From NCBI RefSeq assembly GCF_035920365.1, contig NZ_CP109150.1, forward strand, positions 124,001 through 188,000: a stretch of 64,000 bases of DNA. The letters run 5' to 3'. This DNA comes from Micromonospora sp. NBC_01740 (GTDB lineage: Bacteria > Actinomycetota > Actinomycetes > Mycobacteriales > Micromonosporaceae). The position numbers and the translations under genes are program-made. Below the pieces are notes generated by a model that was not told the origin of the DNA, searched no databases, and worked only from the letters and a program-made list of their open reading frames with translations. This document shows positions 18,500 through 26,174 of the stretch, piece after piece (positions within the stretch are counted from its first letter, which is position 1; each line of letters begins with the position of its first letter).

Positions 18500-19240
18500 A
18501 TGCCGCCTGCCGCCACCGTGACCGACCGGGCCGCCGTCGCGGTCGACCGCGCGACCGCCGCCCTGGCCCGGCTGCGCCGGGCCCGCCTGCTGCATCCCGC
18601 GGGCCGCTCGTTCGCGGGCGAGGTCGTCGTCTGGGGTACGTCGGGACCGCCGACCGGGGTGCCGCTGCTGGACGGCCCGGGCCGCTTCCGGGCGACCGTC
18701 CGGCTCTCCAAGGGCGTGCCCACGCCGGGCGACTGGCCGGACGTGCTGGGGCTGGCCGTGCGGCTGCACCGCGACGGTGAGCGGCCGTTCGACCTGCTGG
18801 TCAGCTCCAGCGGGGCCGCGCCGCTGCTGCGGAATTTGCCGCTGCCCCGGCGGCGCTTCGCGGGGACGTACAGCACGATCATGCCGTTTCGCGCGGGCCG
18901 GCGGCGGCTCTTCCTGGCCGCGCTGGCCGACCCGGAGTCGCCCGGCCTGGGCCGCAGCCTGGCCGAGGTGGCCGCCGCGGCCCGGGCGGACGCGCCGCGC
19001 CTGGTGCTCGCGGTCGCGTCCGCCGTCGGGCCGTGGCGTCCGTTCGGGCAGGTCAGCCTCGGTGCCCAGCTCGGCGCCCGGGAGGACGCGGCGCTGGCCT
19101 TCGACCCGATCGGCAACCTGCCGCCGGGGCTGCGGGCGGTCGGCCCGATCGCCTGGCTGCGGGAGCACAGCTACCGCGGCTCGCGACGGGCCCGGGGGGC
19201 CGTGGCTCAGTCGGGGGGCTCGATGGGGGTCACCGTCTGA
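18500..19240 (+). CDS. Catalase-superfamily-like protein
   Basis: 246 aa. The central pattern 'FRATVRLSKGVPTPGDWPDVLGLAVRLHRDGERPFDLLVSSSG' resembles the heme-binding core of the small catalase-like (SrpA-type) group, though the usual distal His/Asn pair cannot be assigned with confidence. Start is uncertain: GGGGAGG lies almost against the ATG at 18500, and a GTG at 18518 is an alternative. It could be a heme-dependent oxidoreductase or a catalytically dead relative. The last 34 bases overlap the small convergent gene at 19207-19422. Confidence 0.6.
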   Translation: MPPAATVTDRAAVAVDRATAALARLRRARLLHPAGRSFAGEVVVWGTSGPPTGVPLLDGPGRFRATVRLSKGVPTPGDWPDVLGLAVRLHRDGERPFDLLVSSSGAAPLLRNLPLPRRRFAGTYSTIMPFRAGRRRLFLAALADPESPGLGRSLAEVAAAARADAPRLVLAVASAVGPWRPFGQVSLGAQLGAREDAALAFDPIGNLPPGLRAVGPIAWLREHSYRGSRRARGAVAQSGGSMGVTV

Positions 19241-19422
19241 TCGGAGGTACGCCGCTCCAGCACGGTGTCGGGGGCGGCGTTGCGGTCCTCCTCCCGGAGG
19301 TCGGACTCGGCGAGGATGGCCTCCGCCTGCGCGTGGGGGTCGTCGCTGCCGGCCGCCGTCTCCTCGGGCAGCAGGTGTGCGCGGGACTCCACTCGTTCCT
19401 GGTCGCTCTGCTCGTGACTCAT
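19207..19422 (-). CDS. Small acidic hypothetical protein
   Basis: 71 aa from the ATG at 19422 (MSHEQSDQER). Highly charged, Glu/Asp/Gln-rich, no hydrophobic segment. Motif 'DDPHAQAEAILAESDLREEDRNAAPDTVLERRTSD' recalls small conserved actinobacterial proteins with an 'AQAxAILxDSxxR' core. No function can be assigned. It overlaps the 3' end of the catalase-like gene by 34 bases. Confidence 0.6.
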   Translation of the reverse strand: MSHEQSDQERVESRAHLLPEETAAGSDDPHAQAEAILAESDLREEDRNAAPDTVLERRTSDQTVTPIEPPD

Positions 19423-19506
19423 GACCGCCCACATACCCCGCCGCCGCCTCCGGCACGCCGCATGATCGCGCCCGGATGATCGCGACCGGCCCCGGCGGCG
19501 GGCCGC

Positions 19507-20661
19507 TCAGGAGCGGAACGGTCCGCGTACCTCGTAGGTGACGCCACCCGAGGAGGAGCCGGACGTGCCGCGCTGCGACGAGAAGTAGAACCGGCTGCCG
19601 TCGGGCGAGAACGCCGGCCCGCAGATCTCCGACGAGGACTGGCCGGTGATCCGCAGGAACGGGGCGACCACCCCCGCCGGGGTGATCACGTTGATCTCCA
19701 TGTTGCCGCCGTCCTCGGCGACGTAGAGGTCGCCCGAGCGGGCCCCGGTGATGTTGTCCACCCCGGTCAGCGGCGCCGTCCCGGAGACCAGCGAGTCGTC
19801 GTACGCCAGGTCGATGCGCTGGTCGACCGCGTCGTAGGCCCAGACCCGGTTGTCGCCCTTGGTGGTGAACCAGCAGGTGCCGTCGGCGTACCAGCAGCCC
19901 TCGCCGCCGTTGAACCGCTTCGCCCCGGCGACCTGGTCGCGGGTGAGCGTGGGCGAGCCGTCCGGGTCGGGCACCCGCGCCCAGCTCACCGGGCCGCTGG
20001 TGCCCGTGCCGGCGACCAGCACCTCCAGGGTGCCGGCGGAGAGGTCGCCCCAGGTGGTCGGCCGGAACCGGTAGAAGCAGCCGTTGGTCTCGTCCTCGGT
20101 GAGGTAGACGACCCGGCGGTCCGGGTCGCAGGCGGCGGCCTCGTGGTTGAACCGGCCCATCGCGGCCCGCCGGACCCCGGCCCGGCCGCCCTGCGGGTAC
20201 GTCTCGTAGACGTACCCGCGGTTGACCTCCTCGCCGGAGAGCCAGGTCCCCCACCCGGTCGCGCCGCCCGCGCAGTTGCGGTTGGTGTTCGACAGGATGC
20301 GGTACGCCGAGACGACGCTGCCGTCGGCGGCGAAGCGCACCGCGGATGCCCCACCGGTGCTCAGGATCTCGGAGTTCGAGACGTAGATCCAGCCGGTGCC
20401 GGCGACGAAGCAGGCGCCGCCGTCGGGCGCGTCGTGCCAGGTGTACGACGTGCCGGGCACCGCCTGGCGGGAGCGGGCGACGACCCGGCTGGTGAAGCCG
20501 GCGGGCAGTTGGATGCCGTTGGCGTCGGCCGCGCCGAGCGGCCCGTAGGGGCTGGCACCCGGCTGAGCAGGGGCGGCATGGGCGGCGCCGGCCCAGAGAC
20601 TGCCGGAGAAGGCGGCGGCGCCGCCGACGACGGTGGCGCGCAGGACGGTACGACGGTCCAT
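19507..20661 (-). CDS. PhoX/DUF839-like secreted protein with Tat signal
   Basis: 384 aa from the ATG at 20661. 'MDRRTVLRATVVGGAAAFSGSLWAGAAHAAPA' is a twin-arginine signal peptide ending at an AHA-A site. The mature part has beta-propeller-type DUF839 features: 'WGTWLSGEEVNRGYVYETYP', 'GRFNHEAAACDPDRRVVYLTEDE', 'GEGCWYADGTCWFTTKGDNRVWAYD' and 'ICGPAFSPDGSRFYFSSQRG'. The family includes Tat-exported PhoX-type phosphatases that bind metal in the propeller. Phosphatase activity is not proven here, and this member is shorter than canonical PhoX. An upstream extension of 37 residues was rejected because it disrupts the signal peptide. Confidence 0.8.
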   Translation of the reverse strand: MDRRTVLRATVVGGAAAFSGSLWAGAAHAAPAQPGASPYGPLGAADANGIQLPAGFTSRVVARSRQAVPGTSYTWHDAPDGGACFVAGTGWIYVSNSEILSTGGASAVRFAADGSVVSAYRILSNTNRNCAGGATGWGTWLSGEEVNRGYVYETYPQGGRAGVRRAAMGRFNHEAAACDPDRRVVYLTEDETNGCFYRFRPTTWGDLSAGTLEVLVAGTGTSGPVSWARVPDPDGSPTLTRDQVAGAKRFNGGEGCWYADGTCWFTTKGDNRVWAYDAVDQRIDLAYDDSLVSGTAPLTGVDNITGARSGDLYVAEDGGNMEINVITPAGVVAPFLRITGQSSSEICGPAFSPDGSRFYFSSQRGTSGSSSGGVTYEVRGPFRS

Positions 20662-20757
20662 CGGGAACCTCCGGAAAACAGCGGTCGGTGTCGATGAAGC
20701 TACCGTCGCACGCATCGATGGAGGTGAACACGAAGCGAGTCTTTCCCGACGACCGGG

Positions 20758-20785
20758 TGGACCTTCCCGCACAACCGGGTACGCT
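20758..20785 (+). promoter_or_regulatory. Promoter of the DAHP synthase leader
   Basis: TGGACC (20758-20763), a 16-base spacer, then TACGCT (20780-20785). The expected start of transcription, seven bases after the -10, falls at about 20792, next to the GTG of the leader peptide at 20793. That fits a leaderless transcript. Confidence 0.6.
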
Positions 20786-20792
20786 GGGCCGC

Positions 20793-20852
20793 GTGACGCG
20801 TTCGTATCGATGGTTTAGGCAGCCGGCTCGCACGCCGGTGACTTCACCATGA
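20793..20852 (+). CDS. Leader peptide rich in aromatic codons (Tyr, Trp, Phe)
   Basis: A 19-codon reading frame, MTRSYRWFRQPARTPVTSP (GTG start), ends at TGA 20850-20852. It has Tyr, Trp and Phe within four codons (TAT-CGA-TGG-TTT, 20805-20816), precedes an intrinsic terminator and is followed by the gene for the first enzyme of aromatic amino acid synthesis. I infer a regulatory peptide whose translation speed reports charged tRNA-Tyr/Trp/Phe. No ribosome site is visible, consistent with leaderless initiation. An analogous leader peptide upstream of aroF has been described in Corynebacterium; this one is recognised by pattern only. Confidence 0.8.
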   Translation: MTRSYRWFRQPARTPVTSP

Positions 20853-20927
20853 TCTGACGTCACCACATTCGAGCCGGCCGGGCAGGAGCTCTCGTTCCTG
20901 CCCTTTTGCGTACGAGCAGCCGGCTCG
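20822..20927 (+). promoter_or_regulatory. Attenuator: competing pairings around the aroF-type terminator
   Basis: Three 9-base elements: A GCCGGCTCG (20822-20830, inside the leader frame just after the aromatic codons), B CGAGCCGGC (20870-20878) and C GCCGGCTCG (20919-20927). B is perfectly complementary to both A and C. The terminator hairpin (20880-20903) lies between B and C. A ribosome stalled at Trp/Phe would cover A and free B. How that prevents termination is not evident from simple pairing, so the exact antiterminator remains unresolved. Confidence 0.65.
20880..20907 (+). terminator. Intrinsic terminator of the leader
   Basis: Perfect 8-bp stem GGGCAGGA (20880-20887) / TCCTGCCC (20896-20903), eight-base loop, followed immediately by TTTT. 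One of the few hairpins in this window with a T-tract, placed between the leader peptide and the structural gene. Confidence 0.85.
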
Positions 20928-20973
20928 ACCTGGGCACCGGCCCCGGGGCACGGTCGGCGGAAGGATTCCCACC

Positions 20974-22062
20974 GTGACCACCCCGGAGACCGTTCGGGTC
21001 AGCGATCAGCGGATCGACCGTGTCGTGCCGCTGACCACCCCGGCCCTGCTGCACCACGACCTGCCCCTCGACGACACGCTCGCCTCGGCCGTGCTGGCCG
21101 GGCGACGCGCGGTCGGCCGGGTGCTGGACGGCGCCGACGACCGCCTGCTGGTGGTGGTGGGCCCGTGCTCGGTGCACGACCCGGCCGCCGCCCTGGAGTA
21201 CGCCCACCTGCTCCGCGACGCCGCCGCCCGGGTGGCCGACGACCTGCTGGTGGTGATGCGGGTCTACTTCGAGAAGCCGCGCTCGACGGTGGGCTGGAAG
21301 GGCCTGATCAACGACCCCGGGCTGGACGGTTCCGGCGACGTCAACACCGGCCTGCGTACCGCCCGGGCGCTCCTGCTCGACGTGCTGCGCCTGGGGCTCC
21401 CCGTCGGCTGCGAGTTCCTCGACCCGATCACCCCGCAGTACATCGCCGACACGGTGGCGTGGGGCGCGATCGGCGCGCGGACGGTGGAGAGCCAGGTGCA
21501 CCGGCAGCTCGCCTCCGGCCTGTCGATGCCGATCGGCATGAAGAACCGCCCGGACGGCAGCATCGGCACCGCCGTGGACGCCATCCGCGCCGCCGGCGTA
21601 CCGCACGTCTTCCCCGGCATCGACGTCTCCGGCACGCCGGCGATCCTGCACACCCGGGGCAACGCGGACGGGCACCTGGTGCTGCGCGGCGGCGGCGGGC
21701 GGCCGAACTACGACGCGGAGTCGGTGGCCGGCGCCCTGGAGCTGCTGCGGGCGGCGGGCCTGCCCGAGCGCGTGGTGATCGACGCGAGCCACGCCAACAG
21801 CGGCAAGGACCACCGCAACCAGCCGCGGGTGGCCGCCGACGTGGCCGCCCAGCTCGACGCCGGCCAGCGCGGCATCGTCGGGATCATGCTGGAGAGCTTC
21901 CTGCTCGCCGGCCGCCAGGACCTCGACCCGACCCGCGAGCTGACGTACGGCCAGTCGGTCACCGACGCCTGCATCGGCTGGGACACCACCGAGGAGGTCC
22001 TCAGCCACCTGGCCGCCGCCGTCCGCACCCGCCGCCGTACCCCGGCCCCCGCACCCGCCTGA
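20974..22062 (+). CDS. 3-deoxy-7-phosphoheptulonate (DAHP) synthase, class I
   Basis: 362 aa, GTG start with GGAAGGA upstream. Type I DAHP synthase signatures: 'LLVVVGPCSVHDPAAALEYAHLL', 'VMRVYFEKPRSTVGWKGLINDPGLDGS', 'GCEFLDPITPQYIADTVAWGAIGARTVESQVHRQLASGLSMPIGMKN' and 'VIDASHANSGKDHRNQ'. It condenses phosphoenolpyruvate and erythrose-4-phosphate, the first step to chorismate and Phe/Tyr/Trp. It lies 120 bases behind the aromatic leader peptide and terminator, so expression is probably controlled by aromatic amino acid supply. Which product inhibits the enzyme cannot be read from sequence. Gene name would be aroF, aroG or aroH depending on convention. Confidence 0.95.
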   Translation: MTTPETVRVSDQRIDRVVPLTTPALLHHDLPLDDTLASAVLAGRRAVGRVLDGADDRLLVVVGPCSVHDPAAALEYAHLLRDAAARVADDLLVVMRVYFEKPRSTVGWKGLINDPGLDGSGDVNTGLRTARALLLDVLRLGLPVGCEFLDPITPQYIADTVAWGAIGARTVESQVHRQLASGLSMPIGMKNRPDGSIGTAVDAIRAAGVPHVFPGIDVSGTPAILHTRGNADGHLVLRGGGGRPNYDAESVAGALELLRAAGLPERVVIDASHANSGKDHRNQPRVAADVAAQLDAGQRGIVGIMLESFLLAGRQDLDPTRELTYGQSVTDACIGWDTTEEVLSHLAAAVRTRRRTPAPAPA

Positions 22063-22099
22063 CCCCCACCCCGCACGCAGGGGGAGGTGGAGACGGACA

Positions 22100-22137
22100 G
22101 TGCCGCCCCCGGGCCCGGGAGGGCTCGGGGGCGGCAC
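22100..22137. terminator. Terminator after the DAHP synthase gene
   Basis: Perfect 12-bp stem (GTGCCGCCCCCG 22100-22111 with CGGGGGCGGCAC 22126-22137) and a 14-base loop, 38 bases past the stop codon. No T-tract follows. The rest of the 312-bp gap to 22375 holds no other feature that I can support. Confidence 0.7.
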
Positions 22138-22374
22138 CGGTGTCGGTGTGCAGGTCGCCTCTCGGCGAGTGGCACGACGCGGCTCCAGCCGAACGGTATT
22201 CCGCGAAGGCAATTAGGTGAGGCCCGGGGACACTGGACACACCGACACCTGACTCAACCGGGGACCCGCCGCCGGTGTTCCGACCCGCGCCATGACCGCC
22301 GTCACAGCCCCGGCGACCACTGCACGCGCGGCCCGGCGACGTTTCACCGGTTCGGACGCGGGTAGCTGACCGTC

Positions 22375-22614
22375 GTGACCGACGACGCACCCGTGACGGA
22401 CGCGCCCGTGGTCGAGGAGCCGGACATCCGGCGCCTCGACGACCTCCTCGAGGATCTCTACCACGGCCAGGAGCGGATCAGTCAGGCGGACATCTACCGC
22501 CGGGCCGTCGCCGCCGAGCTTCCCGCGCAGCTCCTCACCCGCATGGCCGCCCTGCCCGAGGGCGAGTACGCCGTGGACGAGGTGGCCGACCTGCTCGGCG
22601 GTTCGGTCACCTGA
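22375..22614 (+). CDS. Small hypothetical protein
   Basis: 79 aa, GTG start. Acidic, no membrane segment. Sequence 'IRRLDDLLEDLYHGQERISQADIYRRAVAAELPAQLLTRMAALPEGEYAVDEVADLLGG' is amphipathic-helical, with the composition of a small conserved actinobacterial domain that I cannot name. The ribosome site is weak and the start is uncertain. Coding is supported by the GC pattern at third positions and by clean amphipathic periodicity. Confidence 0.6.
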   Translation: MTDDAPVTDAPVVEEPDIRRLDDLLEDLYHGQERISQADIYRRAVAAELPAQLLTRMAALPEGEYAVDEVADLLGGSVT

Positions 22615-22747
22615 CGCCAGGGGGCCGGGACCGGCACGGCCCCGGCGGGCCGTGACGACCCGTCGTGGGGCGAGACCGCCGCCCACCCGTCCCCCGGGGG
22701 CGGACGGCCTTCCGCACCGGAGGCCGACGAGCAGTGAGGAGAGCGAG

Positions 22748-22957
22748 ATGTCCCACCACGAGGAAGAGCACGAGAAGCTGCCGGCACTCGGTCAGCCCCC
22801 CGAGGGCCGGGACACCCTGCCGGAGCCCGACTTCGCCAACGAGCACGACCGCACCGCGGTCGACCGGGACGTCATCACCGGGGCGGACGCCGACGAGCGC
22901 GAGCCGGAGGCCTCCCGCGGCTGGGCCGGCCAGGACCACGGCACGACCCCGACCTGA
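22748..22957 (+). CDS. Small charged hypothetical protein
   Basis: 69 aa from the ATG at 22748, with GAGGAGAGCGAG upstream. 'MSHHEEEHEKLPALGQPPEGRDTLPEPDFANEHDRTAVDRDVITGADADEREPEASRGWAGQDHGTTPT' pattern: very hydrophilic, no fold recognisable, probably disordered. It ends 16 bases before a strong hairpin terminator, which supports it being a real transcript end. Function unknown. Confidence 0.55.
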   Translation: MSHHEEEHEKLPALGQPPEGRDTLPEPDFANEHDRTAVDRDVITGADADEREPEASRGWAGQDHGTTPT

Positions 22958-22972
22958 GGACAGCCACGACGA

Positions 22973-23000
22973 AGGGGGCCGGCCCGAGCGCCGGCCCCCT
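22973..23000. terminator. Bidirectional terminator between convergent genes
   Basis: GGGGGCCGGC (22974-22983) pairs with GCCGGCCCCC (22990-22999), extended by A/T at 22973 and 23000, with a six-base loop. It lies midway between the ends of two converging genes. Confidence 0.85.
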
Positions 23001-23013
23001 CCGTCGTACGTCG

Positions 23014-23550
23014 TCAGTCCTCGTCGGGGTCGCCGCCCTCGGCGGCCTGCTGGGCCACCGCGTACGCCATCTGGAGGAAGTCCGAGGCGGCCACGGCGGT
23101 CAGCGCGGTCGCCACCAGACGGGTGAGCCGGGGGGCGAGCACCAGGCCGCCGGTGAACCCGGTGGCGACCCAGACGGCGAGGCAGAACGGGCAGCTCAGC
23201 AGCTCCCCGATCGCGTGCCGGGTGGAGCTGCCCTGGTCACGGACCTGCTCCATCACCTCGCCGCTGCCGATCGGCTTGTCGTACCGGGTGAACGGCGCCC
23301 GCAGGGGGCTCGTCACCGCGTCCTTCGTCAGCAGCCGGCTCAGCTTGTGGGTGGCGATGCTCAGCAGCACCACGTCGGCCGGGGCGGGACGCTCGGGCAC
23401 CGGACGGCCGGTCGCCCTGACCAGACCGGCGATGCCGGCGGTCACCCCGGCGTAGGTTCCCATCGCCGCCAGGTACCCGCCCAGCGGTCGGTGTTCGTGC
23501 GGCGCGTACGCCTGGCGCAGCCGCGCCACCTTCTCCTTCAGGGCGGTCAC
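23014..23550 (-). CDS. DUF1360-type membrane protein
   Basis: 178 aa from the GTG at 23550, preceded by GAGGAG. Sequence 'PLGGYLAAMGTYAGVTAGIAGLVRATGRP', 'DVVLLSIATHKLSRLLTKDAVTSPLRAPFTRY' and 'AIGELLSCPFCLAVWVATGFTGGLVLAPRLTRLVATALTAVAASDFLQMAY' matches the DUF1360 family, which has a conserved CPFC dithiol motif. Three or four hydrophobic segments place it in the membrane. Role unknown; the Cys pair may be redox- or metal-related. Confidence 0.8.
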   Translation of the reverse strand: MTALKEKVARLRQAYAPHEHRPLGGYLAAMGTYAGVTAGIAGLVRATGRPVPERPAPADVVLLSIATHKLSRLLTKDAVTSPLRAPFTRYDKPIGSGEVMEQVRDQGSSTRHAIGELLSCPFCLAVWVATGFTGGLVLAPRLTRLVATALTAVAASDFLQMAYAVAQQAAEGGDPDED

Positions 23551-23584
23551 CCGGTCTCCTCGATCCTCTCGGGTGCGGTCCGGC

Positions 23585-23905
23585 TCAGCCGGCCTGCAGG
23601 TTGTCGGCCACCTCGCGGGCGAGACTGTCCAGCGCCTCGTCGGCCAGCCGCTCGGCGTCCGGCCCGCCGGTGAGGTCGAGCCGCATCCGGGCGCCACCGG
23701 CCTGGGCGGGCTCCACCAGGATCTCCGCCGACCAGTCCTCGGCGGCGCTCCAGCGGGCCCGCAGTTCCTCGGCGCTGACCTCGTCCGCCGGGCTGCCGTC
23801 GGCCCGCAGCGGCTCGGGCAGCCATGCCGACGCCCGCGCGGGGTCGGTGGCGGTGTTGAACACGACCTCCGGCGGCGCGGACATCCCGCGCTCGGCGGAC
23901 GCCAT
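23585..23905 (-). CDS. SRPBCC-like small protein
   Basis: 106 aa. The ATG at 23905 overlaps the stop of the upstream gene by one base (TGATG), which decides the start. Pattern 'SAPPEVVFNTATDPARASAWLPEPLRADG... WSAEILVEPAQAGGARMRLDLTGG... ADEALDSLAREVADNL' fits the START/SRPBCC ligand-binding fold in shortened form. Probably a small hydrophobic-ligand binding or stress protein; no specific role. Confidence 0.65.
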   Translation of the reverse strand: MASAERGMSAPPEVVFNTATDPARASAWLPEPLRADGSPADEVSAEELRARWSAAEDWSAEILVEPAQAGGARMRLDLTGGPDAERLADEALDSLAREVADNLQAG

Positions 23906-24228
23906 CAGGCGTCCCGCAGCCGGCTCGGGTCGACCTCGCGGCCGGGGTGCCGGGCCAGGTATTCGGTCTCCAACTCGGCGGTGCGCCGCAGATGGTTGGC
24001 GAGCGCGGAGTCCGCCGCGTGGCGCAGGGTGTCCAGGCGGGTCCGGTGCAGACTGTGCATCTCCCGGATCAGGTCCTCGTCGGCCAGCTCGGCGGGGTCG
24101 ACGCCGAGCAGCTCGCCGTCGGGCGGATCCGCCTCGCCGGAGGCTCTGTCGTGGACATGGTCGCCGTCCCACTCGGGCATCCGCTGCTCCGGGCTGCCGA
24201 AGTCGTCCTGCCGTACCGATCCCGTCAT
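23905..24228 (-). CDS. DUF6158-like small protein
   Basis: 107 aa from the ATG at 24228 (MTGSVRQDDF), with a G-rich ribosome site. The N-terminus is acidic and disordered. The C-terminal helix 'LADEDLIREMHSLHRTRLDTLRHAADSALANHLRRTAELETEYLARHP' is the pattern I associate with DUF6158. Coupled to the SRPBCC-like gene by TGATG. Function unknown. Confidence 0.65.
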   Translation of the reverse strand: MTGSVRQDDFGSPEQRMPEWDGDHVHDRASGEADPPDGELLGVDPAELADEDLIREMHSLHRTRLDTLRHAADSALANHLRRTAELETEYLARHPGREVDPSRLRDA

Positions 24229-24353
24229 GATCGACCCCCTGCTCTGGTTTGGGCTCGCGTCTAGACGGATGCCCACACCGGCAGGCACCAAACCCCACCC
24301 GCACCTACGACGCCGCGTCGGAGACCCCGGCGGCCCCCGGTACTCTCGATGCC

Positions 24354-24791
24354 ATGAAACGGCTCTGGACCCCGGCGTGGATCGCGCGCCACGTGGCCAT
24401 GGTCGTGCTCGTCACCGGTTTCCTGGCGCTGGGCTGGTGGCAGGTCAGTCGGGCCGCCGCCGGCAACGCGATCAGCTGGGGCTACGCGGTCGAGTGGCCG
24501 ATCTTCGCGGGCTTCGTGGTCTTCGTCTGGTGGCGTGAGGTCCGGCACACCCTGCGCGGGCCGGCGGCGCCGGCCGACGCGCAGGGAGAAACGTCGACCG
24601 CCGCCGGGACGCGACCGGCCGACGCCCCGCAGGCCGCCGCGACGCGCCCGGTCGTACGCCGACCCGTGCGGGTCGCCCGCGGGTCCGCGGCTGCCGGCGG
24701 CGGCGAGGACGGCGACCTCGTCGCCTACAACCACTACCTGCAATGGCTGAACGACAACCCGGGTGCCAAGCCCGGTGACTACCCCGGCTGA
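24354..24791 (+). CDS. Membrane protein with SURF1-like N-terminus
   Basis: 145 aa from the ATG at 24354. Two hydrophobic segments near the N-terminus (RHVAMVVLVTGFLALGWWQVSRA and WPIFAGFVVFVWWREVR) carry the 'LGWWQxxR' signature reminiscent of SURF1-type proteins. Ala/Pro/Thr/Arg-rich disordered sequence follows, ending in a conserved-looking tail 'DLVAYNHYLQWLNDNPGAKPGDYPG'. A DUF3817 gene lies 26 bases downstream on the same strand. Its role in respiration or assembly is only a guess. Confidence 0.65.
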   Translation: MKRLWTPAWIARHVAMVVLVTGFLALGWWQVSRAAAGNAISWGYAVEWPIFAGFVVFVWWREVRHTLRGPAAPADAQGETSTAAGTRPADAPQAAATRPVVRRPVRVARGSAAAGGGEDGDLVAYNHYLQWLNDNPGAKPGDYPG

Positions 24792-24817
24792 GGCCGGACG
24801 CGAAAGGACGGACGACG

Positions 24818-25147
24818 GTGGGCGCAGCCCTGACCCGGTACCGAGTCATCGCCTGGATCGTCGGCGTGGCGCTGATCCTGCTGGTCGTGATCGGCATGCC
24901 GATGAAGTACGGCTTCGACGACCCGATCCTGGTGGAGACCGTGGGCCAGGCGCACGGCTTCCTCTACATGCTCTATCTGGTGGCCGCCTTCGACCTGTCC
25001 CGCCGGGCCGGCTGGCCGCTGAAGCGGATGGTCCTGGTGATGCTGGCCGGCACGGTGCCGTTCGTCTCCTTCTACGCGGAGCGCCGGGTCAGCTCCTGGG
25101 TGACGGCGGAACAGTCCGAGCGCACCCCGGAGCCGGTCGCCGGCTGA
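24818..25147 (+). CDS. DUF3817 membrane protein
   Basis: 109 aa, GTG start with AAAGGACGG upstream. Three hydrophobic segments; signature 'IGMPMKYGFDDPILVETVGQAHGFLYMLYLVAAFDLSRRAGWPLKRMVLVMLAGTVPFVSFYAERRV' is characteristic of DUF3817. Integral membrane protein of unknown function, transcribed with the SURF1-like gene in front. Confidence 0.85.
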   Translation: MGAALTRYRVIAWIVGVALILLVVIGMPMKYGFDDPILVETVGQAHGFLYMLYLVAAFDLSRRAGWPLKRMVLVMLAGTVPFVSFYAERRVSSWVTAEQSERTPEPVAG

Positions 25148-25153
25148 CGCCGG

Positions 25154-25678
25154 TCACCGGGCGGGCCGCCACGGGTCGACCGAGGCGAGCGGGTCCTCCC
25201 AGCCGCCGTACCGGTTCATCTCCCGGGCCCGGCGCAGGGCCCGGGTGACCTGGCCGAACTGCCGCTCGTCGTCGCTGCTGAACAGCAGCACCCGGTCGCC
25301 CCGGCGCCGGCCCCACAGCTCGTACGCGGGCGGCCGCCACCGGTCCCCCACCAGCGCGACCAGCACCGGCAGCAGGAACACCAGGCCCAGGACGAGGTAC
25401 GCCCCCGCGGTGAGCCGTTGCAGCCCGCCGGTGAAGCCGAGCAGCAGGCCGACGCCGCCGATCATGGCGCCGGTGACCAGGACGGCCCGTACCGCGACGC
25501 GGTCGTGCGGGCCGCGGCCGGTCTGCAGGTGGGTCAGCTCGGTGACCTGCCAGCTGTTGCGGCCGACGGTGAAGCGGTCGACCGTCACGATGATCCCGGG
25601 TCGGGCGTAGAGGAGGGTGTTCTTCTGCGCGGTCGTCCGCGATGACCGCGTCTGTCGGGTGGCGCCTTGAGGGTTCAC
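25154..25678 (-). CDS. DUF6232-like membrane protein
   Basis: 174 aa, GTG at 25678 with GGGAGG seven bases upstream. The N-terminal region 'TLLYARPGIIVTVDRFTVGRNSWQVTELTHLQTGRG' precedes two hydrophobic segments (VRAVLVTGAMIGGVGLLLGF; LTAGAYLVLGLVFLLPVLVALVG), then a hydrophilic tail ('VLLFSSDDERQFGQVTRALRRARE'). This matches the DUF6232 layout of beta-strand cap, membrane pair and short soluble tail. Function unknown. Confidence 0.7.
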   Translation of the reverse strand: MNPQGATRQTRSSRTTAQKNTLLYARPGIIVTVDRFTVGRNSWQVTELTHLQTGRGPHDRVAVRAVLVTGAMIGGVGLLLGFTGGLQRLTAGAYLVLGLVFLLPVLVALVGDRWRPPAYELWGRRRGDRVLLFSSDDERQFGQVTRALRRAREMNRYGGWEDPLASVDPWRPAR

Positions 25679-26174
25679 GGTTCTACCTCCCGCGGCTGGT
25701 GCCGGGTCGGCTCCCGTCGACGGTCTCGCATCGCCGGTCGACGGGATTCCCGGCTGCGCGCTTCATTGTGTGGCGCACGTGCCAGCCCGGACGGCGATTT
25801 CGGCTCGCGTCCGAGGGCTGCGGTCGGGTGGCCCGCCGGTTCCGACCGCCATGTCGGTCTTGTCGGTCATAACGGCTCACGTTCCGACGGCATACGCCGA
25901 CAACGACGAACGGCACGGATCGCCCGATCGCCGACAATAGCCGTCGCCCGCCGCGGCGAGCCGGAGGAGTCGATCACGCGCCGTACCCGTCGTGATCCAC
26001 AATTTCCGTCACTCGGCCAACATTCGACCCTGCTTCAACTGCGCATCACTCCTGCCCCGGGATAGGTTGTCCCGGTCGGCCCGGTCGAACGCCGTCCACC
26101 CGGACGGCACCGGCCCGGTGCCGCCGGGGGCGTCAGCAGCCCGTGGCGGCCGATGGGAGAGGAGCCTTCCGCTC
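25679..26174. other. 496-bp divergent upstream region
   Basis: Lies between the DUF6232 and NlpC/P60 genes. It is less GC-rich than its surroundings. It contains an inverted repeat GATCACG (25972-25978) / CGTGATC (25991-25997) and a possible -10 TAGGTT (26063-26068) for the hydrolase gene. I compared it with the c-di-AMP (ydaO) riboswitch often found before actinobacterial wall hydrolases and saw no match. No gene seen. Confidence 0.4.

Noticed and set aside
25679-26174. c-di-AMP (ydaO) riboswitch ahead of the NlpC/P60 gene.
   Set aside because: Such riboswitches commonly precede wall hydrolases in actinobacteria, but I found none of the conserved blocks in this region.
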